Below are positions 9,116-16,339 of a DNA stretch of 36,844 nucleotides, piece by piece. The DNA comes from an uncultured Oscillospiraceae bacterium (GTDB lineage: Bacteria; Bacillota; Clostridia; Oscillospirales; Oscillospiraceae), in the NCBI GenBank assembly GCA_944385395.1, contig CALWXA010000015.1:1-36844 (forward strand). Reading direction: 5' to 3'. The position numbers and the translations under genes were made by a program. Each line of letters opens with the position of its first letter. Position 1 is the first letter of the stretch. The notes below the pieces were generated by a model that had not been told where the DNA came from, did no database searches, and worked only from the letters and a program-made list of their open reading frames with translations.

Positions 9116-9661
9116 TCATCGGAACAGATGTAATGCGTGCATGATACGGGCTACCCGGTACACCACCTGGGTACTGTCATTGATGGCCACCGTCTTGCCC
9201 AAAGCTTTACCGCCAATGGTAGCGCCGGAAATCAGTGCCGTGACACCAATGGATACCAGCACGGAGGTGGTATTGAAGTTCTGCTGCAGCTGGGTGACGA
9301 TCACCGCCGAAGTGGAGCCGCTGACGATACCGCAGATATCGCCCACCACATCGTTGCAGAAGGAGCTGACCTCGTTGGCCTTGCTCAAAAGGCGGACGCC
9401 TTCCCTGCCTCCCTTTTCCTTATGGGCCGCCATGGAATGGAAGGGACGGGGATCCGCTGCGGTAACGGCGATACCGATCATATCAAAAAGAATGCCCAGA
9501 CCGATGAATACCAACAAGACCAACAGAGCGATCACATAACTGGCACCGGTCAGGGCTGTGGAGGAAAAGAAACTCAGCACCGCCGACAGAGCGATGGACA
9601 TGAGAAAAACCTTCAGCGGCCAGTGGCTTTTCTTCTTTTTTCCTTTGTCCTTGTCTTTCAA
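9116..9661 (-). CDS. oapA: OLE-associated membrane protein OapA
   Basis: A 181-residue basic-tailed membrane protein between the OLE RNA and dxs. In Bacillus halodurans the protein encoded next to OLE RNA (OapA) binds the RNA and brings it to the membrane. Seen here: a lysine-rich N-terminus (residues 2-11), two hydrophobic segments near 17-35 and 41-67, another pair of hydrophobic stretches at about 110-122 and 132-155, and a DVVGD motif with Asp104 and Asp108. That DxxxD spacing matches the paired aspartates I recall as functionally important in OapA. Length fits (about 180). OapA is reported to resemble part of CNNM/DUF21-type magnesium transporters, and this sequence looks compatible. Start is TTG at 9659-9661 with AAGGATG (9669-9675) seven bases upstream; the ATG inside that site is out of frame. 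The call rests on position, length, topology and motif. Confidence 0.85.
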   Translation of the reverse strand: MKDKDKGKKKKSHWPLKVFLMSIALSAVLSFFSSTALTGASYVIALLVLLVFIGLGILFDMIGIAVTAADPRPFHSMAAHKEKGGREGVRLLSKANEVSSFCNDVVGDICGIVSGSTSAVIVTQLQQNFNTTSVLVSIGVTALISGATIGGKALGKTVAINDSTQVVYRVARIMHALHLFR

Positions 9662-9679
9662 AAGGGATCATCCTTATCT

Positions 9680-10340
9680 AAAAAAATAACTGAACAGGGC
9701 AGCTCCGGGAGTTAATCTTACGGCTTAGGTACGGGTTGGATTTCCCCAATGCACACCTCTCGTCGCCGATCAGGCGGTTTCCCTTTCAGTGCTTTGCCAT
9801 GGTGTTGCCGCAACCATGGGACCCGACTGCCACTTAGTCCGTACTGCAATCCCCCCGGCGCCCCAAAGGACAGCCTAGGTGATTTCCACTGCAGTCAAAC
9901 CTTCTCTTAGCCTCTTTTGCAGACATGGTTTCAAGGAAATAGCACGGTCGTCCCTGGCCGGGGACTGGGTGCCTAAAGCTCTCCTATCCGCCATATCCAC
10001 GCAAGGCAGGCTACTCTGCACACAGCGTTCACGGTTCCAGGACCGGGTAGCACCGCATTGCAGGTTCGCAATCTGCTTCGTAGGCGGGTCGGTTACCGCT
10101 AAGGGAGTACGCCCGTCCACAAGAGCAGGTCTCCACGACGGCAGGGTCGGGTTCTCCATGCCATTGGAGAGCGCCCTACAGCCGCAGGTGCGGACAAGGC
10201 CGCACCTACCACCAGCACCCACCCCAAACTGGGCGTAAGAAGCAGGCACCAATGGCTTCATAGTTGTGCCCTTTGAAGGATTTTTAGGCCCTTCTTAGGA
10301 GAAGGCAGATCTGACTAGGATACTGCGCCGCTGTTCAGTA
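9680..10340 (-). ncRNA. ole: OLE RNA (ornate, large, extremophilic RNA)
   Basis: This stretch of about 660 bases has no credible protein, strong GC-rich structure, its own promoter, and sits between ispA and the OapA gene followed by dxs: the exact genomic setting described for OLE RNA in Firmicutes, which is about 600-650 nt. The predicted ends pair: CTGTTCAGT at 10331-10339 is the perfect inverse of ACTGAACAG at 9689-9697, closing the whole RNA, and a U7 tract follows (9680-9686). Internal hairpins include 10186-10193 with 10200-10207, 10153-10158 with 10165-10170, and a bulged stem at 9797-9819. RNase P RNA and tmRNA hallmarks are absent. In other species OLE forms a membrane RNP with Oap proteins and supports tolerance to ethanol, cold and magnesium stress. 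The exact ends are inferred. Confidence 0.88.
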
Positions 10341-10346
10341 TCGATT

Positions 10347-10375
10347 ATTTTACCACACATGCCCGCTGTTTTCAA
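10347..10375 (-). promoter_or_regulatory. Strong sigma-A promoter of the OLE RNA
   Basis: TTGAAA (10370-10375), 17 bases, TAAAAT (10347-10352) on the minus strand, each hexamer five of six to consensus. Expected start of transcription is near 10340, precisely at the 5' arm of the end-closing helix of the RNA. Confidence 0.88.
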
Positions 10376-10421
10376 CCGGTATATGCAAAATTTGATGTAT
10401 ATACGGAATATACGCCGCAAC

Positions 10422-10449
10422 AAAAACCGGAGCCCACCGGGCTCCGGTT
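10422..10449 (-). terminator. Intrinsic terminator after ispA
   Basis: An 11-bp GC-rich stem (10425-10435 with 10439-10449) closes on a three-base loop, and the minus strand continues TTTTTG. It lies 15 bases past the ispA stop and upstream of the OLE promoter, separating the two transcripts. Confidence 0.9.
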
Positions 10450-10463
10450 CTCTTTTTGCTGTT

Positions 10464-11333
10464 TTACTGATTCCGGCCAACCAGTCGGTCCGCCAGCTCC
10501 CAGAGGAATGCATGGTCCTCCCACTGCTCCAGCGCTGCCTTGGCACGGGCCGTGCAGGCCTCCACCTCCCGGGCGCAGCCATCCAGGCCACGGACGTCCA
10601 CGTAGGTGATCTTACCCTCCTCACGGTCAGAGCCGATGGGCTTGCCGAACACCTGCTCATCGCCCATCACGTCCAGCATATCGTCCCGGATCTGGAAGGC
10701 AAGGCCCAGCTGCTGGGCAAATTCCACCGCCTGGCTGCGCTGCTCCGCCGACATTCCGGCGGCTACGCAGCCCAGTTCTGCTGCAGCGGCGATCATGGCA
10801 CCCGTCTTCAGGCGGTTGAGCTCCGTGAGGCTGGCCTCGTCCCGGGCACCGTACACGGTATCCAGCACCTGGCCCCCCACCATTCCGTCGGCGCCGCAGG
10901 CCTTTGCCAGGACCTCCACGGCGTCGATCCGGCTCTGGGCGCTAAGTCCCGGGGCCTGGGCAATGAGCCGGAAGGCCTCCGGCTGCAGGGCATCCCCCGC
11001 CAGCACAGCCAGGGTTTCACCAAACACCTTATGGTTGGTAGGCTTGCCCCGGCGCAGGTCGTCGTCATCCATACAGGGCAAATCGTCATGGATCAGGGAA
11101 TAATTGTGCACCAGCTCCAGGGCGCAGGCATAAGGCAAAGCCAGATGCCAGTCCAGCCCTCCCAGCCGGGCAAACTCCAACGTCAGCACCGGGCGGATCC
11201 GTTTGCCGCCGGCCAGGATGCTGTAGCGCATGGATTCATACAGTTTTCCATAGGGGGTGTCTTGAGTAAAAAGGCCATGGAGATAGTTTTCAATGGCTTC
11301 CTGATAGGCACGATAACGCTGCTGATACTCCAT
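10464..11333 (-). CDS. ispA: Farnesyl diphosphate synthase-type polyprenyl synthetase
   Basis: Head-to-tail prenyl transferase condensing isopentenyl diphosphate with allylic diphosphates, normally giving farnesyl diphosphate. The 289-residue protein has GGKRIRP at 42-48, the first aspartate-rich motif DDLPCMDDDD at 83-92, and the second, DDMLD, at 217-221. The insertion in the first motif is the pattern of the bacterial IspA type. Start ATG 11331-11333 has GGAGGAG seven bases upstream, inside the end of xseB; a longer frame starting at 11354 would overlap xseB and lacks this signal. It is four bases after xseB. Chain length of the product cannot be proven from sequence. Confidence 0.95.
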   Translation of the reverse strand: MEYQQRYRAYQEAIENYLHGLFTQDTPYGKLYESMRYSILAGGKRIRPVLTLEFARLGGLDWHLALPYACALELVHNYSLIHDDLPCMDDDDLRRGKPTNHKVFGETLAVLAGDALQPEAFRLIAQAPGLSAQSRIDAVEVLAKACGADGMVGGQVLDTVYGARDEASLTELNRLKTGAMIAAAAELGCVAAGMSAEQRSQAVEFAQQLGLAFQIRDDMLDVMGDEQVFGKPIGSDREEGKITYVDVRGLDGCAREVEACTARAKAALEQWEDHAFLWELADRLVGRNQ

Positions 11334-11337
11334 ATGC

Positions 11338-11556
11338 TTACTCCTCCACGGCAAAGTCCGTCTCCACAGGGGCGCCGTCCGGGCCCTTCATCAGCTTCAC
11401 CACCTGCTGCTCGGCGCCGTCCAGCTCCTGGCGGCAATCGGCGATAAGCCGGGTACCCTCTTCAAACAGGCGCAGTGAATCGCTCAGCTGCGCTTCGCCC
11501 TTTTCCAGCTGGGCCACGATTTCCTCCAAACGGGTCATCTTCTGTTCAAATGTCAT
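11338..11556 (-). CDS. xseB: Exodeoxyribonuclease VII small subunit
   Basis: A 72-residue acidic helical protein starting MTFEQKMTRLEEIVAQLEKG, the family signature, followed by DSLRLFEEGT. Several small subunits join one large subunit, encoded by xseA four bases upstream, to degrade single-stranded DNA from either end. Its last codons carry the ribosome-binding site of ispA. Confidence 0.95.
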   Translation of the reverse strand: MTFEQKMTRLEEIVAQLEKGEAQLSDSLRLFEEGTRLIADCRQELDGAEQQVVKLMKGPDGAPVETDFAVEE

Positions 11557-11560
11557 GGTT

Positions 11561-12769
11561 TTATTCCTCTTTTCCCTTCACTGTGCAATCCAGACTGCCT
11601 TGAGCCAGCCGGACATGTACGGTTTGTCCCAATTCCGCCTGCTGCGCACTGCGCAGCACCTGGCCGGTCTCATCCTGCACCATGGCGTATCCCCGGCCCA
11701 GCACCTTCAGCGGGCTCATGGCATCCAGCTGGGCCGCCAGGGATGCAAAGCGGCGCAGATCACGCTCCACCATGCCCCGGGCGGCGGTGCCCAGCTTCTG
11801 CTGCACATAGTCCAGCTGCAGACGGCGGTCCTGCAAAAATGCAGCAGGGTCGGTAACGGCACGGCGGCCGGAGAGCTCCTTCAGGCGGCGGCGGCAACCA
11901 TCCAGCAGATTCAGCTGGCTCTGGCTCAAACGGCTTTGCCGGTCCTGCAGCTGCCGCAGCAGAGAGGCCATATCCGGTACCGCGATCTCGGCGGCGTTGG
12001 AAGGCGTAGATGCACGGCGGTCCGCCACAAAATCGGAAATGGTCACGTCCGGCTCGTGGCCTACAGCGGAGATCACGGGGATCTGGGATTCGTAGATGGC
12101 ACGGGCCACCCGCTCATCGTTGAAAGCCCACAGGTCCTCCAGCGAGCCGCCGCCGCGGCCGGTGATGATCACATCCGCCAGCTGCCAGCGGTTGGCGTAT
12201 CGGATGGCGCCCACGATCTCCGGCGGGGCTTCCACGCCCTGGACCCGCACCGGCAGCAGCAGCACCTTGGCCAGCGGATAGCGGCGGCGCAGGATCCGGA
12301 TCATATCGTGGACGGCGGCACCGGCAGAGCTGGTGATGATGGCGATCCGCTGCGGGAACAGGGGCAGCGGCTTTTTATGGGACTGGTCGAAAAGACCTTC
12401 CCGCAGCAGCTTTTCCTTCAGCTGCTCAAAGGCCACATACAGGTCGCCCACACCATCTGCCGACAGGTGCGTACAATACAGCTGGTATGCTCCGTCCCGG
12501 GGAAACACGCTGATGCGGCCGGAGGCCACCACCTGCATGCCGTTTTCCGGACGGAAACGCAGCTTCATGGCCGAGCCCTTGAACATCACGCAGCGCAGAG
12601 CGCCCTGACTGTCCTTCAGCGTGAAATAATGGTGTCCGGAAGGATAGACCTTATAATTGGACAGTTCGCCCCGGATGAGAATATCACTCAGCTCCGGCTG
12701 GTTATCCAGGATTTCCTTGATATACTGATTGACTTCGGATACGTCATAGATCCGCTGCCCATCCGACAT
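11561..12769 (-). CDS. xseA: Exodeoxyribonuclease VII large subunit
   Basis: Catalytic subunit of exonuclease VII. The 402-residue protein has an N-terminal OB fold (about 5-100, with the GHHYFTLKD segment near 45), followed by the catalytic domain containing ITSSAGAAVHD, GRGGGSLEDLWAFND and SAVGHEPDVTISDFVAD, then a long coiled coil and a C-terminal GRGYAMV segment. The frame is open upstream to 12805, but ATG 12767-12769 (MSDGQRIYDV) has GGGAGGTG seven bases before it and fits the family start. A perfect hairpin lies just upstream at 12793-12817. Confidence 0.96.
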   Translation of the reverse strand: MSDGQRIYDVSEVNQYIKEILDNQPELSDILIRGELSNYKVYPSGHHYFTLKDSQGALRCVMFKGSAMKLRFRPENGMQVVASGRISVFPRDGAYQLYCTHLSADGVGDLYVAFEQLKEKLLREGLFDQSHKKPLPLFPQRIAIITSSAGAAVHDMIRILRRRYPLAKVLLLPVRVQGVEAPPEIVGAIRYANRWQLADVIITGRGGGSLEDLWAFNDERVARAIYESQIPVISAVGHEPDVTISDFVADRRASTPSNAAEIAVPDMASLLRQLQDRQSRLSQSQLNLLDGCRRRLKELSGRRAVTDPAAFLQDRRLQLDYVQQKLGTAARGMVERDLRRFASLAAQLDAMSPLKVLGRGYAMVQDETGQVLRSAQQAELGQTVHVRLAQGSLDCTVKGKEE

Positions 12770-12792
12770 AAAGCGCACCTCCCAAGGCCAAA

Positions 12793-12817
12793 CAGGCAGA
12801 GCCAAAGGCTCTGCCTG
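12793..12817 (-). repeat. Perfect inverted repeat between nusB and xseA
   Basis: An 11-bp stem (12793-12803 with 12807-12817) with a three-base loop, followed on the minus strand only by TTTGG. The weak U tract suggests a leaky terminator, an RNA processing site or a 3'-end stabiliser within the operon. Confidence 0.6.
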
Positions 12818-12824
12818 CTGTTGG

Positions 12825-13274
12825 TTATTCTTTGATTTCTTCCCGGAGGAAGCTGCCCAGGATGCCGTTGATGAAACGGCTCACCTCCGGCGTCTCGTAC
12901 TTCTTGGCGATCTCCACCGCCTCATTGATGGCGGCGCCGTTGGGCACATCCGGCATATACAGGATCTCGAACATGGCCACACGCATCACCGCCGAGGCCA
13001 CCAGGGAAATGCGCTCAAAGCGCCAGCCCTTGGCGTACTTTTCGATATACGCATCCAATTCGGCAGCATGTTCCGCCACGCCGGAAACCAGGCGGCGGAT
13101 ATACTGGTCCTGCTTGGCATTGGGAAGCTCCTGATAAATCTCACATTCGCCGCTGAGCTCTTCAAAATGGGACTGGGACAACTTTTCATCCAAAAATTCC
13201 GTCACAGGAAGATCCGTAAAGCTCAGCTCATAGGCCAGATGGGCGGCGATCTCTCTTGCTGTATTGCGTGTCAT
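12825..13274 (-). CDS. nusB: Transcription antitermination factor NusB
   Basis: All-helical RNA-binding protein that, with NusE (S10), forms antitermination complexes on rRNA transcripts. The 149-residue protein starts MTRNTAREIAAHLAYE, the usual N-terminal helix, and ends with the family segment NGAAINEAVEIAKKY then FINGILGS. Length is typical. It follows the Asp23-family gene by 33 bp, the same pairing as yqhY-nusB in Bacillus. folD, which follows nusB in Bacillus subtilis, is absent here. Confidence 0.94.
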   Translation of the reverse strand: MTRNTAREIAAHLAYELSFTDLPVTEFLDEKLSQSHFEELSGECEIYQELPNAKQDQYIRRLVSGVAEHAAELDAYIEKYAKGWRFERISLVASAVMRVAMFEILYMPDVPNGAAINEAVEIAKKYETPEVSRFINGILGSFLREEIKE

Positions 13275-13307
13275 ACCTGCTGTAATCCTTCTCTCGTCTC
13301 TGTGTCC

Positions 13308-13664
13308 TCAAAAGCTGATGCCGCCCACATGGACGTTCACAGCCTTGACGGAAAAGCCCGTCATATCCTGCAGGGCCGCAAATACGTTGGTCTGGACCTT
13401 GCCGGCCACATCGGCCACGGCGCAGCCGTAGCGGATCATCAAAAACAGGTGTACCACAATGGCGTCATCCACCATTTCCACCCGCACGCCTTTGGCCGTC
13501 ATCTTCTTGCCGCCCATGAAATCCGCCATATTGGCGTTGAGCAGGCCGCCGACACCGTCCACTTCCAGCGCTGCGGAGGTGGCAATGGAGGCCACCACGT
13601 CTTCCGAGATCTGGATTGCGCCCATCTCTTCCTGATGGGTCATGTATTCTTTGTTATCAGCCAT
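13308..13664 (-). CDS. yqhY: Asp23/Gls24 family protein (YqhY type)
   Basis: A 118-residue protein of the Asp23 family: IQISEDVVASIATSAALEVDGV at the start of the domain, then VRVEMVDDAIVVHLFLMIRYG and the C-terminal VNVHVGGI. The family is linked to envelope stress and, for YqhY, to control of fatty acid synthesis at acetyl-CoA carboxylase; accBC, usually nearby, is not in this window. First gene of the nusB-xseA-xseB-ispA unit, behind its own vegetative promoter. Function here is by family only. Confidence 0.88.
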   Translation of the reverse strand: MADNKEYMTHQEEMGAIQISEDVVASIATSAALEVDGVGGLLNANMADFMGGKKMTAKGVRVEMVDDAIVVHLFLMIRYGCAVADVAGKVQTNVFAALQDMTGFSVKAVNVHVGGISF

Positions 13665-13711
13665 GGCCAGAATATCTCCTAACTCGTGTCATTCGTATAG
13701 CAATTATGTGT

Positions 13712-13740
13712 ATTATACCAGTTCCCCTCTGAAAATACAA
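13712..13740 (-). promoter_or_regulatory. Sigma-A promoter of the yqhY-nusB-xse-ispA unit
   Basis: TATAAT (13712-13717) preceded by TGG as an extended -10 element, with TTGTAT (13735-13740) 17 bases upstream, on the minus strand. It starts four bases past the spoIIIAH stop and supplies vegetative expression independent of the sporulation operon. Confidence 0.83.
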
Positions 13741-13743
13741 CTG

Positions 13744-14271
13744 TTAATTTGCCTCCATGATTTTGATCTGGTCGGGCGTATATTCCGTCTCGCTGATGAC
13801 GATGTCCTTGATCTTGGCCACGTCCGTGGCATCCAGCCCATCGGCATCACTGACCACCACGCTGATGCTGTCCTGACCCATAAAGGCCACGCAGTCGGCA
13901 TAGCCCTTGGCTGTCACCAGGCTTTCGATCTGGGCTTCCGCTACGGTATAGGATGCCAGCACCTGCAAAGTCTCCGACGCTTCGTTTAGTACGCTCTGCT
14001 CAGCATTCTCGTCGGTCTCAGCCTCCTTGAGCATGCTGATGGCATTGTCACGAGCCTGCTTGCGGCTCAGGCGGGCAGTGGCGAAGTAATCATTCTCAGT
14101 ACCCTGCGTCTGCTCCACCGTTTCATCCTGGCCGCTGACCAATGTGGACTGTCCCAGCACCTTGGAGGTATCTGCCACATTGTCGGCATACCGCCAGTTG
14201 AGATAGACCGCTGCGCCTACGAATACCAGCACCGTTGCTGCCACCGCCCGTTTTTTCCATACCTGCTTCAT
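13744..14271 (-). CDS. spoIIIAH: Stage III sporulation protein AH
   Basis: Mother-cell membrane protein whose extracellular domain meets forespore SpoIIQ to build the channel between the two cells. The 175-residue protein has one membrane segment at about 8-26 and a C-terminal soluble domain with the YscJ-like ring-building fold expected of the family (visible as QARDNAISML, then DSISVVVSDADGL). GGAGGAG lies eight bases before the ATG. It is the last gene of the operon, 21 bp after spoIIIAG. Confidence 0.93.
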   Translation of the reverse strand: MKQVWKKRAVAATVLVFVGAAVYLNWRYADNVADTSKVLGQSTLVSGQDETVEQTQGTENDYFATARLSRKQARDNAISMLKEAETDENAEQSVLNEASETLQVLASYTVAEAQIESLVTAKGYADCVAFMGQDSISVVVSDADGLDATDVAKIKDIVISETEYTPDQIKIMEAN

Positions 14272-14292
14272 ATATTGCTCCTCCTATTGCTT

Positions 14293-14799
14293 TTATGAAT
14301 TCCACTTGATTACCGTGATCTTATCGCTGCTCAGTCCTGTCAGGGATGACACCGCTTCCGTAATGGCCAGACGCACCGACGACTGGTCTGCACCCTGGCA
14401 GACCACCACAGCCCCCTGATAGACCGGGTATACCTGTCGGGTCACCACCACATCTTCATACCCGCCTTTATTCAGCGTCACTGTCTCCTGCCGGCTTTGT
14501 GCATCCGACTGACCGGAAGATTCATCGGTATCCTCCGCCAGGTACAGCTGTGAGCTGCTCTTGAGCGTCAGCATGATCTCCAGCTTGCCGGCGCCCTGGA
14601 TCCTGCTCAAAAGCTCCGCCATTTTGCGTTCCGTGTCCTCCAGGGAAAAGGTATCCCAGCTGTCGCCCTGGGGCTCCTCCTGCTGACCCGACCCTGTGGG
14701 CAGCAGCATCACTCCCACGCCCAGCAGCAGCACCAACAGCACAAAGCGATACTTCTTCCACAGGGCGGCACCGCCCATTTTTTCTCCCAGCCATTTCAT
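14293..14799 (-). CDS. spoIIIAG: Stage III sporulation protein AG
   Basis: Component of the SpoIIIA-SpoIIQ feeding channel, thought to form a large ring in the intermembrane space. The 168-residue protein has one hydrophobic segment at about 16-34 and a soluble domain ending KITVIKWNS; LSRIQGAGKLEIMLTL is a recognisable family stretch. The start at 14797-14799 overlaps the spoIIIAF stop (ATGA); a longer open frame upstream is only the spoIIIAF region in another frame. Confidence 0.92.
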   Translation of the reverse strand: MKWLGEKMGGAALWKKYRFVLLVLLLGVGVMLLPTGSGQQEEPQGDSWDTFSLEDTERKMAELLSRIQGAGKLEIMLTLKSSSQLYLAEDTDESSGQSDAQSRQETVTLNKGGYEDVVVTRQVYPVYQGAVVVCQGADQSSVRLAITEAVSSLTGLSSDKITVIKWNS

Positions 14800-15269
14800 G
14801 GCGTTACCTCCCAGTGCTGTTGATCTTCCCGCAGGCCCAGGTCTTCCGACAAAATGTGGGAGAGTTCCTGATGCCTGGGTATATTCAATGTTGCTGACAC
14901 CGGCTGCCAGATGCCGTCCACCAACGCTACTTCCACCTCTACCTGGCATGTCACCCCCAGCTGCTCCGCTTTTTCCGATATATATGCCTGGGTTTTCTCT
15001 TGTATGATTGCCGCCATCTGCTGCTGATTCTCCTCCTGATAGATCTGGATCTGCCGGTCGATCTCCTGGCGGTATCCATCGTATTTCCACTGAAAATCCC
15101 ACAGATCCAGCCCTAAAAGCGGGCGGATCAGCACCAAGAGCATGGTCAGGCCGCCGGTCACACGGGCGATGGCCCGGATGCTGCCCTTGGGCAGCAGCTC
15201 ATAGAGCACGGCTGTGGCTGCGGCAGCCGTCACCAGTCCGAAAATCCACATTTTTACAGCGGAAATCAT
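14796..15269 (-). CDS. spoIIIAF: Stage III sporulation protein AF
   Basis: A 157-residue membrane protein with two N-terminal hydrophobic segments (about 5-25 and 35-55) and a soluble tail, as in SpoIIIAF. The ATG at 15267-15269 overlaps the spoIIIAE stop by four bases. Its role in the channel is known mainly from genetics in Bacillus subtilis. Confidence 0.9.
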   Translation of the reverse strand: MISAVKMWIFGLVTAAAATAVLYELLPKGSIRAIARVTGGLTMLLVLIRPLLGLDLWDFQWKYDGYRQEIDRQIQIYQEENQQQMAAIIQEKTQAYISEKAEQLGVTCQVEVEVALVDGIWQPVSATLNIPRHQELSHILSEDLGLREDQQHWEVTP

Positions 15270-16339
15270 ACCGTCACCACCATAATGGAAGATATCACGG
15301 AGATCAGAAGCAGCAGCGCACATGCGCCGGTCATACCCAGGACCATACCAAAGGCGCTGCCCAGACCATCCACCAGATCCACCAGCTGCGATGCCCCCAT
15401 GGTTCCGGCCAAAAATGCCGTGATCTTATACAGCAGATACTGTACTGCCAGGCGCAAAAACGGCACCAGACACATGGCCAATACCCCCAGCATGCCTGCT
15501 ACGCCGATGGTATTTTTCAGCATGGCGGCTCCCGCCAGTACGGTACCGGCGGCATCGGAAATGATATTGCCCACCACCGGGACGGTACCCATGGCAGAGC
15601 GGGTCAGCTGGGTGGTCAGGGTATCGGTGGAACCGGCCACGGCTCCGGAAATGGTGAGATAACCGGTATACAGCACCAGCGTGCCCGTCAGCACCCAGGC
15701 GGTACATTTGCTGATGGCCTTGGCGATGGTCTTGAGCCGGTGTCCCGGCAGCATGGCGTCCGCTGCCGCCAGGGCAACGTACACGTAGACCATAGGCAGC
15801 AGCACATTGCGGATAATCGTAATGAGCACGTCGGCAAAGAACACACCGGCTACATGCCGCACACCTGCCGAGGCCACGCCGCCCCCGGCGGCCACAGCCG
15901 CTGCCAGAGTGGGCAGGAGTGCCTTGGAATACACATTGAGCTGTTCCATGGTTTCCACCCCCTGGCCCATCAGAGACTGCATGTTCCCGGCAGCGATCCA
16001 GGTGATGGCCAGCGCACCCACCATGGGCACATAGCCAGGTGCCTCATCTCCCCGGGCAGCGTGGAGGCAATCCTGCGCCAAGCCACAGATCACCACCACG
16101 CTCAGCAGCAATACAGCGCAGCTGACACTCTCCTTCACCATTCCCAGCAGGTGCCCACAGGCCTCCTCCCAGAGATCCGCCAGGCCGTCTGTGAGGGTAT
16201 GGACCCCTGTCTCCCCTTCCTCCAATTCCTCCAGAGCGGAGCCCGGCGGCAGGGGGTCCGTCAGCTCAGAGGGGAGAGACGAAGCATCAGCCTGTCCGAT
16301 GGCTGCCAGCAACAGCAGCAAAATGATCCATTTTCTCAT
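15266..16339 (-). CDS. spoIIIAE: Stage III sporulation protein AE
   Basis: The largest membrane component of the SpoIIIA complex. The 357-residue protein begins with a signal peptide-like stretch (MRKWIILLLLLAAIG, Ala-rich end near residue 19), a short acidic region, and then at least seven hydrophobic segments to the C-terminus. GTVPVVGNIISDAAGTVLAG near residue 240 is characteristic. The start at 16337-16339 overlaps spoIIIAD by four bases; the much longer open frame upstream is not supported. Confidence 0.93.
   Translation of the reverse strand: MRKWIILLLLLAAIGQADASSLPSELTDPLPPGSALEELEEGETGVHTLTDGLADLWEEACGHLLGMVKESVSCAVLLLSVVVICGLAQDCLHAARGDEAPGYVPMVGALAITWIAAGNMQSLMGQGVETMEQLNVYSKALLPTLAAAVAAGGGVASAGVRHVAGVFFADVLITIIRNVLLPMVYVYVALAAADAMLPGHRLKTIAKAISKCTAWVLTGTLVLYTGYLTISGAVAGSTDTLTTQLTRSAMGTVPVVGNIISDAAGTVLAGAAMLKNTIGVAGMLGVLAMCLVPFLRLAVQYLLYKITAFLAGTMGASQLVDLVDGLGSAFGMVLGMTGACALLLLISVISSIMVVTV

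Noticed and set aside
9875..10261. Open frames of about 120-128 codons on both strands
   Set aside because: They lie inside the structured OLE RNA region, lack ribosome-binding sites and resemble no family; they are by-products of GC-rich sequence.
9680..10340. RNase P RNA, tmRNA or 6S RNA as the identity of the non-coding stretch
   Set aside because: I see no RNase P core such as GAGGAAAGUCC, no tmRNA tag or tRNA-like ends, and 6S RNA is only about 200 nt; position beside oapA and dxs fits OLE instead.
10359..12835. Plus-strand open frames of 362 and 426 codons
   Set aside because: They are antisense to ispA, xseB and xseA with no start signals or recognisable domains.
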